A stretch of DNA of 64,000 bases, from NCBI RefSeq assembly GCF_031455295.1, contig NZ_JAVDSL010000004.1, positions 186,001 through 250,000 on the forward strand, read 5' to 3'. Shown here one piece after another: positions 60,348 through 64,000 of this stretch. Position numbers and translations under genes: made by a program. The notes under the pieces are model-generated. The model did not search any database. It was not told the origin of the DNA and saw only the letters and a program-made list of their open reading frames with translations. Numbering within the stretch: position 1 is the stretch's first letter; every line of letters begins with the position of its first letter. This DNA is from Leifsonia sp. 1010 (lineage in GTDB: Bacteria; Actinomycetota; Actinomycetes; Actinomycetales; Microbacteriaceae).

Positions 60348-61211
60348 GTGACCGACTCCTCCGCCTCCAACCACTGGGTGCTCACCTTCAGCTGCTCCGA
60401 CCGCCCCGGGATCGTGCACGCGGTCAGCGGCGCGATCGTCGCCGCGCGCGGCAACATCACCGAGAGCCAGCAGTTCGCGAGCACCGACACCGGCCGCTTC
60501 TTCATGCGGCTGCAGGTGGAGTCGGCGGCGGGACGCGACGAGTTCGAGCGCGCGCTCGCCCCGGTGGTCGAGGAGTTCGGGATGACGCACCGGGTCGACA
60601 ATGTCGGCCGTCCGCTCCGGACGCTGGTACTCGTGTCGAAGGCCGCGCACTGCCTCAACGACCTGCTGTTCCGTCAGCGCGCGGGCCAGCTGCCGGTCGA
60701 GATCCCGCTCGTGCTCTCCAACCACGACACCCTCAGCGACCTCGCCGGGTTCTACGGCGTGCCCTTCGAGTCGCGGGCCGTCACCGACCCTGCGTCGAAG
60801 GCGGCGTTCGAGCAGCGCATCCTCGAGGCGGTCGACGAGCACGACATCGAGCTGGTGGTGCTCGCCCGGTACATGCAGATCCTCTCGCCGGAGCTGTGCG
60901 AGCGCCTCGCCGGGCGCGCGATCAACATCCACCACTCCTTCCTCCCCGGCTTCAAGGGCGCCAACCCGTACCGCCAGGCGCACGCGCGCGGCGTCAAGCT
61001 GATCGGAGCGACCGCCCACTTCGTCACCAGCGATCTCGACGAAGGGCCGATCATCGAGCAGAACGTCGTCCGGGTCGACCACAGCAACACTGTGCAGGAG
61101 CTGGTCGCGATCGGGCAGGACGAGGAGAGCCGGACGCTGACGCAGGCCGTGAAGTGGTTCGCGGAGGACCGCGTGCTGCTCGACGGCGCGCGCACCATCA
61201 TCTTCCGTTGA
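60348..61211 (+). CDS. purU: Formyltetrahydrofolate deformylase
   Basis: A 287-residue cytoplasmic enzyme that hydrolyses 10-formyl-THF to formate and THF. The N-terminal ACT domain starts VLTFSCSDRPGIVHAVSGAI; the C-terminal formyltransferase domain has VLARYMQILSPELCERL, NIHHSFLPGFKGANPYRQA and LIGATAHFVTSDLDEGPI with the Asn/His/Asp catalytic set. It balances the one-carbon pool with glyA and folD encoded 17 kb away. Confidence 0.94.
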   Translation: MTDSSASNHWVLTFSCSDRPGIVHAVSGAIVAARGNITESQQFASTDTGRFFMRLQVESAAGRDEFERALAPVVEEFGMTHRVDNVGRPLRTLVLVSKAAHCLNDLLFRQRAGQLPVEIPLVLSNHDTLSDLAGFYGVPFESRAVTDPASKAAFEQRILEAVDEHDIELVVLARYMQILSPELCERLAGRAINIHHSFLPGFKGANPYRQAHARGVKLIGATAHFVTSDLDEGPIIEQNVVRVDHSNTVQELVAIGQDEESRTLTQAVKWFAEDRVLLDGARTIIFR

Positions 61212-61242
61212 TCCTCGCTGTCTCGGCCCCACGGCGCGTCGG

Positions 61243-61248
61243 TAGACT
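61243..61248 (+). promoter_or_regulatory. -10 hexamer of the DUF2568 gene (leaderless)
   Basis: TAGACT six bases before GTG 61255. Confidence 0.5.
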
Positions 61249-61254
61249 GCCGTG

Positions 61255-61617
61255 GTGACCTCAGCACCCGACCAGCACGCCCGGCTCACGGTGGGGCCGA
61301 ACGACATCCTGCGCTTCGTCCTGGAGCTGTTCGCCATCGTCTCGCTGGGCATCTGGGGCTTCCTGGCCTGGCCGCTGCCGTGGAACATCCTCGTCGGCAT
61401 CGGCGCTCCGGTCGTGGCCATCCTGCTGTGGGCGCTGTTCCGCTCGCCGCGCGCGGTGCTGCACGTCGACCCGTTCGTGAAGGCGATCGTCGAGATCGTC
61501 GTGATGGGCTCCGCTGCGTTCGCCTGGTGGGACCTCGGCCAGCCGGTGGTCGCCATCGTCTTCGCGGTGATCGCGACCATCAGCGGCGTGATCAACGGAC
61601 GGCGCGAGTTCTCATGA
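61255..61617 (+). CDS. YrdB/DUF2568 membrane protein
   Basis: A 120-residue protein with four hydrophobic helices (LRFVLELFAIVSLGIWGFLA, NILVGIGAPVVAILLWALF, PFVKAIVEIVVMGSAAFA, PVVAIVFAVIATISGVI). The opening ELxAIxSLGxWG pattern matches DUF2568. Function unknown. A GTG at 61252 is an alternative start. Coupled to the second nagA by a four-base overlap. Confidence 0.8.
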   Translation: MTSAPDQHARLTVGPNDILRFVLELFAIVSLGIWGFLAWPLPWNILVGIGAPVVAILLWALFRSPRAVLHVDPFVKAIVEIVVMGSAAFAWWDLGQPVVAIVFAVIATISGVINGRREFS

Positions 61618-62792
61618 CCGGCCTCGTCATCCACAGCGCCCGCAAGGTGGATGCGGATGGGCTGGTCGACGACTTCTGGCTCGCCACCGACGGAGCGCAC
61701 ATCACCGCGACCGGCAGCGGATCGGGCTGGCGCGAGGCGGTGCGCGGCACGGATGACGACGCCTCATCGGACGCCGGGCCGCACGTCATCGACGCGCACG
61801 GTCACTGGCTGACCCCGGGCTTCATCGACCTGCACTGCCACGGCGGCGGAGGCCACCCCTACGACGACGGCATCGACCAGATGCGTGCAGCGCTCGCGAC
61901 GCACCGCGCGCACGGCACCACCCGCTCCCTGATCTCGCACGTCGCGAACCCGCTGGCCTCGCTGCGCGAGAGCCTCGCGGTCGTCGCCGAGCTGACCGCG
62001 AGCGACCCGCTCGTGCTGGGATCGCACCTGGAGGGCCCGTTCCTCGCGCCGGAGCGACGTGGAGCGCACGACGCCCGCTTCCTCCGCGACCCGGAGCCGG
62101 AGGCCGTGGAGGAGCTCATCGCCGCGGCCCGCGGAACCCTCCGGACGGCGACCATCGCGCCCGAGCTGCCCAACGCCCTGGAGGCGATCGGCGTGCTGAT
62201 CGAGGCCGGTGCGGTCGTCGGCGTCGGCCACACGACCGCCGGGTACGCCGAGACGGCCCGCGCCTTCGAGGTGGGCGCGCGGCTGCTCACGCACGCGTTC
62301 AATGCGATGCCGGGCATCCATCACCGGGCGCCCGGTCCGGTCCTGGCCGCGATCGACAACGCCGAGATCACGCTCGAGCTCATCCTGGACGGGCTGCACG
62401 TCGACCCGACGGTCGGGGCGCTGCTGTTCCGCGAGGCGCCGGGGCGCGTCGCCCTCGTGACCGACGCGATGGCCGCGGCAGGCGCCACCGACGGCGACTA
62501 CCGCCTCGGCGGCCTCAACGTCACGGTCCACGACGGACTGGCCGTGCTCTCCGGCACCGACACGATCGCCGGCTCGACGCTGACGCAGGATGTCGCCCTG
62601 CGGAATGCCGTCACGCTCGCCGGGCTCGACCCGGTCACCGCCGTCACCGCGCTCACACGGACTCCCGCGCATGTGCTCGGCGAGGGCCACCGCCTCGGAC
62701 GGCTGCACGCCGGGTACGTCGCCGACGCGGTCCTCCTCGACCACGACTGGCGTGTCACCGCCGTCGTCGCCGACGGCTCCCCCCTCGCCTGA
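61614..62792 (+). CDS. nagA: N-acetylglucosamine-6-phosphate deacetylase (second copy)
   Basis: A 392-residue amidohydrolase closely similar in layout to the copy at 54968: TPGFIDLHCHGGGGHPYDDG, LGSHLEGPFLAPERRGAHD, VGHTTAGYAET, HAFNAMPGIHHRAPGPV and ALVTDAMAAAGATDGDYRLG. In contrast to the first copy it faces nagB and a ROK kinase, the GlcNAc branch, so GlcNAc-6-phosphate is the likely substrate. Coupled to the DUF2568 gene by ATGA. A family B inverted repeat follows. Confidence 0.92.
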   Translation: MTGLVIHSARKVDADGLVDDFWLATDGAHITATGSGSGWREAVRGTDDDASSDAGPHVIDAHGHWLTPGFIDLHCHGGGGHPYDDGIDQMRAALATHRAHGTTRSLISHVANPLASLRESLAVVAELTASDPLVLGSHLEGPFLAPERRGAHDARFLRDPEPEAVEELIAAARGTLRTATIAPELPNALEAIGVLIEAGAVVGVGHTTAGYAETARAFEVGARLLTHAFNAMPGIHHRAPGPVLAAIDNAEITLELILDGLHVDPTVGALLFREAPGRVALVTDAMAAAGATDGDYRLGGLNVTVHDGLAVLSGTDTIAGSTLTQDVALRNAVTLAGLDPVTAVTALTRTPAHVLGEGHRLGRLHAGYVADAVLLDHDWRVTAVVADGSPLA

Positions 62793-62822
62793 CCGCACGA
62801 CCCTCCCCGCGCCGGCCTCCCG

Positions 62823-62888
62823 CCGTCGAGTCCGCGAACTTTGCACGCCCCGGCGGCGTTTCGCGTGCAGTTTGTGCGGACTCGACGG
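62823..62888. repeat. Long inverted repeat, family B copy 2
   Basis: Arms 62823-62847 and 62864-62888 (about 25 bases with a few mismatches) around 16 bases; core GTCGAGTCCGC with TTTGCACG, as at 40478-40545. Between convergent nagA and nagB. Confidence 0.85.
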
Positions 62889-62912
62889 TGGGTGGGCGCG
62901 GGTGCGGACGGA

Positions 62913-63698
62913 TCAGAGGGTCTGCCAGGAGGGCTTGTTCGCGTAGGCGTAGCGGTAGTAGTCGAGGTTGCGCAGGCGGGAGGCGGCCGGTTCGTCGACG
63001 AGCACGGTGACGTGCGGGTGCAGCTGGATGGCCGAGCCCGGGTTCGAGGCCGACACCGGCCCCTCCACCGCACCCGCCAGGGCCTCCGCCTTGCCCTCGC
63101 CGAACGCCAGCAGCATCAGGTGCCGCGCGCGCAGGATGGTCGACAGCCCCTGCGTGATGCAGTGCATCGGCACGTCGTCCTCCGACGCGAAGAAACGCGC
63201 GTTGTCCTTGCGGGTCTGCTCGGTCAGCGTCTTCACGCGGGTCACCGACGCGAACGACGAACCGGGCTCGTTGAACCCGATGTGGCCGTCGGTCCCGATG
63301 CCGAGGAGCTGCACATCCACTCCCCCGGACTCCGCGATCGCCTTCTCGTAGTCGGCCCCCGCGTGCTCGATGCCGTCGAGGGATCCGTTGGGCACGTGGA
63401 TGAGCGACGGCGTCAGCCCGAGCGGCTCGACGACCTCGCGCGTGATCACTGCTCGGTACGACTCGGGATGGCCGGCCGGCAGTCCCACGTACTCGTCCAG
63501 CGCGTACCCGCGCACGTGGGACACATCCACACCGCGCTCCTGGATGCCGCGCTCGAGGGCTCGGTAGACCGCCAGCGGGGTGGATCCGGTCGCGAGGCCC
63601 AGCACCGCATCGGGCTTGGCGGCGATCAGGTCGAGGATGCTGCGCGCGGCGAGCTCGCCCGCGGCGTCCTGGTCGCGGACGACGACGATTTCGGCCAT
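62913..63698 (-). CDS. nagB: Glucosamine-6-phosphate deaminase
   Basis: A 261-residue cytoplasmic enzyme converting glucosamine-6-phosphate to fructose-6-phosphate and ammonia. Family motifs: LGLATGSTPLAVYRALE, YALDEYVGLPAGHPESYR, LLGIGTDGHIGFNEPGSSF. It completes GlcNAc use together with the nagA that faces it and the ROK kinase whose gene ends one base upstream. ATG 63698 overlaps that gene's stop codon. Confidence 0.95.
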   Translation of the reverse strand: MAEIVVVRDQDAAGELAARSILDLIAAKPDAVLGLATGSTPLAVYRALERGIQERGVDVSHVRGYALDEYVGLPAGHPESYRAVITREVVEPLGLTPSLIHVPNGSLDGIEHAGADYEKAIAESGGVDVQLLGIGTDGHIGFNEPGSSFASVTRVKTLTEQTRKDNARFFASEDDVPMHCITQGLSTILRARHLMLLAFGEGKAEALAGAVEGPVSASNPGSAIQLHPHVTVLVDEPAASRLRNLDYYRYAYANKPSWQTL

Positions 63699-64000
63699 CA
63701 GTTCTCTCCTACGAGTGCCGCGCCCAGCGCGGCGACGGGGGTGCCTTCGGGAACGAGGCGCACCCTCCCGGGCAGGTCGAGCGACGCCAGGAACGGCGAC
63801 GTGCGCTCCCAGTCGTGCAGCACCTCGTGGACGTCGCCGAGCAGGCGCTCCCCGAGGTGGCTCAGACCGCCGCCGATGACGACGGTGCCGACATCGACGG
63901 TGAGCACGAGGATGCGCACCGCTGAGGCGATGCCCGCAGCCAGCCTAGCCGTGATCGCGCGGGCGACGGGGTCGCCGTCGGCCGCCGCGGCGAACACCGC
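63698..64000 (-). CDS. ROK-family kinase (3' part)
   Basis: The C-terminal ~100 residues of a ROK protein; the start lies beyond the window. The segment SAVRILVLTVDVGTVVIGGGLSHLGERLL and the end PVAALGAALVG match the end of ROK glucokinase/N-acetylglucosamine kinase proteins. Position directly before nagB suggests a GlcNAc kinase, but the phosphate loop is not visible here. Confidence 0.78.
   Translation of the reverse strand, partial: AVFAAAADGDPVARAITARLAAGIASAVRILVLTVDVGTVVIGGGLSHLGERLLGDVHEVLHDWERTSPFLASLDLPGRVRLVPEGTPVAALGAALVGEN

Noticed and set aside
1-64000. CRISPR arrays, insertion sequences and prophage genes
   Set aside because: No regularly spaced repeats, transposase or integrase motifs, or phage structural genes were seen in the window.

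Overview
This 64-kb window is chromosomal DNA of a high-GC actinobacterium, most likely a member of the Microbacteriaceae close to Leifsonia. The assignment rests on a GlnR-type orphan response regulator, a MutT1-type NUDIX-phosphatase fusion, an IdeR/DtxR iron box, PhoP-type GTTCACC repeats, a SigK/RskA pair and a very strong bias to GTG starts. Many first genes of transcription units have a TANNNT hexamer exactly 6-7 bases before the start codon, so leaderless mRNAs appear to be common. No plasmid origin, phage, insertion sequence or CRISPR array was found.

Layout. 1-2765: end of phoU, a 2H phosphoesterase, gpmA and a methyltransferase. 2794-6710: an iron-siderophore ABC operon under an iron box. 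6762-8995: YgfZ, a nitrobindin-like protein and small membrane proteins. 9101-19270: a nitrogen/phosphate block of glnR, ppk1, mutT1, a secreted protein, an L,D-transpeptidase and pstSCAB, with PHO boxes before ppk1 and pstS. 19307-21532: RskA, SigK (with a candidate structured leader) and a conserved hypothetical. 21589: tRNA-Lys followed by a wrecked YefM antitoxin and a secreted clan GH-A glycoside hydrolase with twin operators. 24444-32770: an accessory stretch of hypothetical, membrane and immunity-like genes (including an orphan barstar), an AAA ATPase and a ClC channel. 32876-40901: a cation/proton antiporter, a TetR/SDR pair around a 49-bp operator, galM-like and DeoR genes with galT and galK, and an MBL-fold hydrolase.

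40960-43916 is a one-carbon operon (glyA, folD, a YbaK-like deacylase) under a ZTP riboswitch. 44053-56143 holds a GH20 hexosaminidase, a PIG-V-like mannosyltransferase, a sugar ABC transporter and a divergent operon of SIS isomerase/deaminase, ROK kinase, PfkB kinase, class II aldolase, DeoR regulator and NagA. Together these look like a complete N-acetylgalactosamine (aga-type) pathway in which ABC import plus a ROK kinase replaces PTS uptake. 56208-60276: an MFS exporter, an isochorismatase-like hydrolase, an NCS1 permease and a VapBC-type module. 60348-64000: purU, a small membrane protein, then a second nagA facing nagB and a partial ROK kinase, which look like the N-acetylglucosamine branch.

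A recurrent feature is a set of long intergenic inverted repeats (arms of 18-28 bases, no U-tract). Six were found, mostly between convergent genes. Two sequence families each occur twice, tens of kilobases apart.
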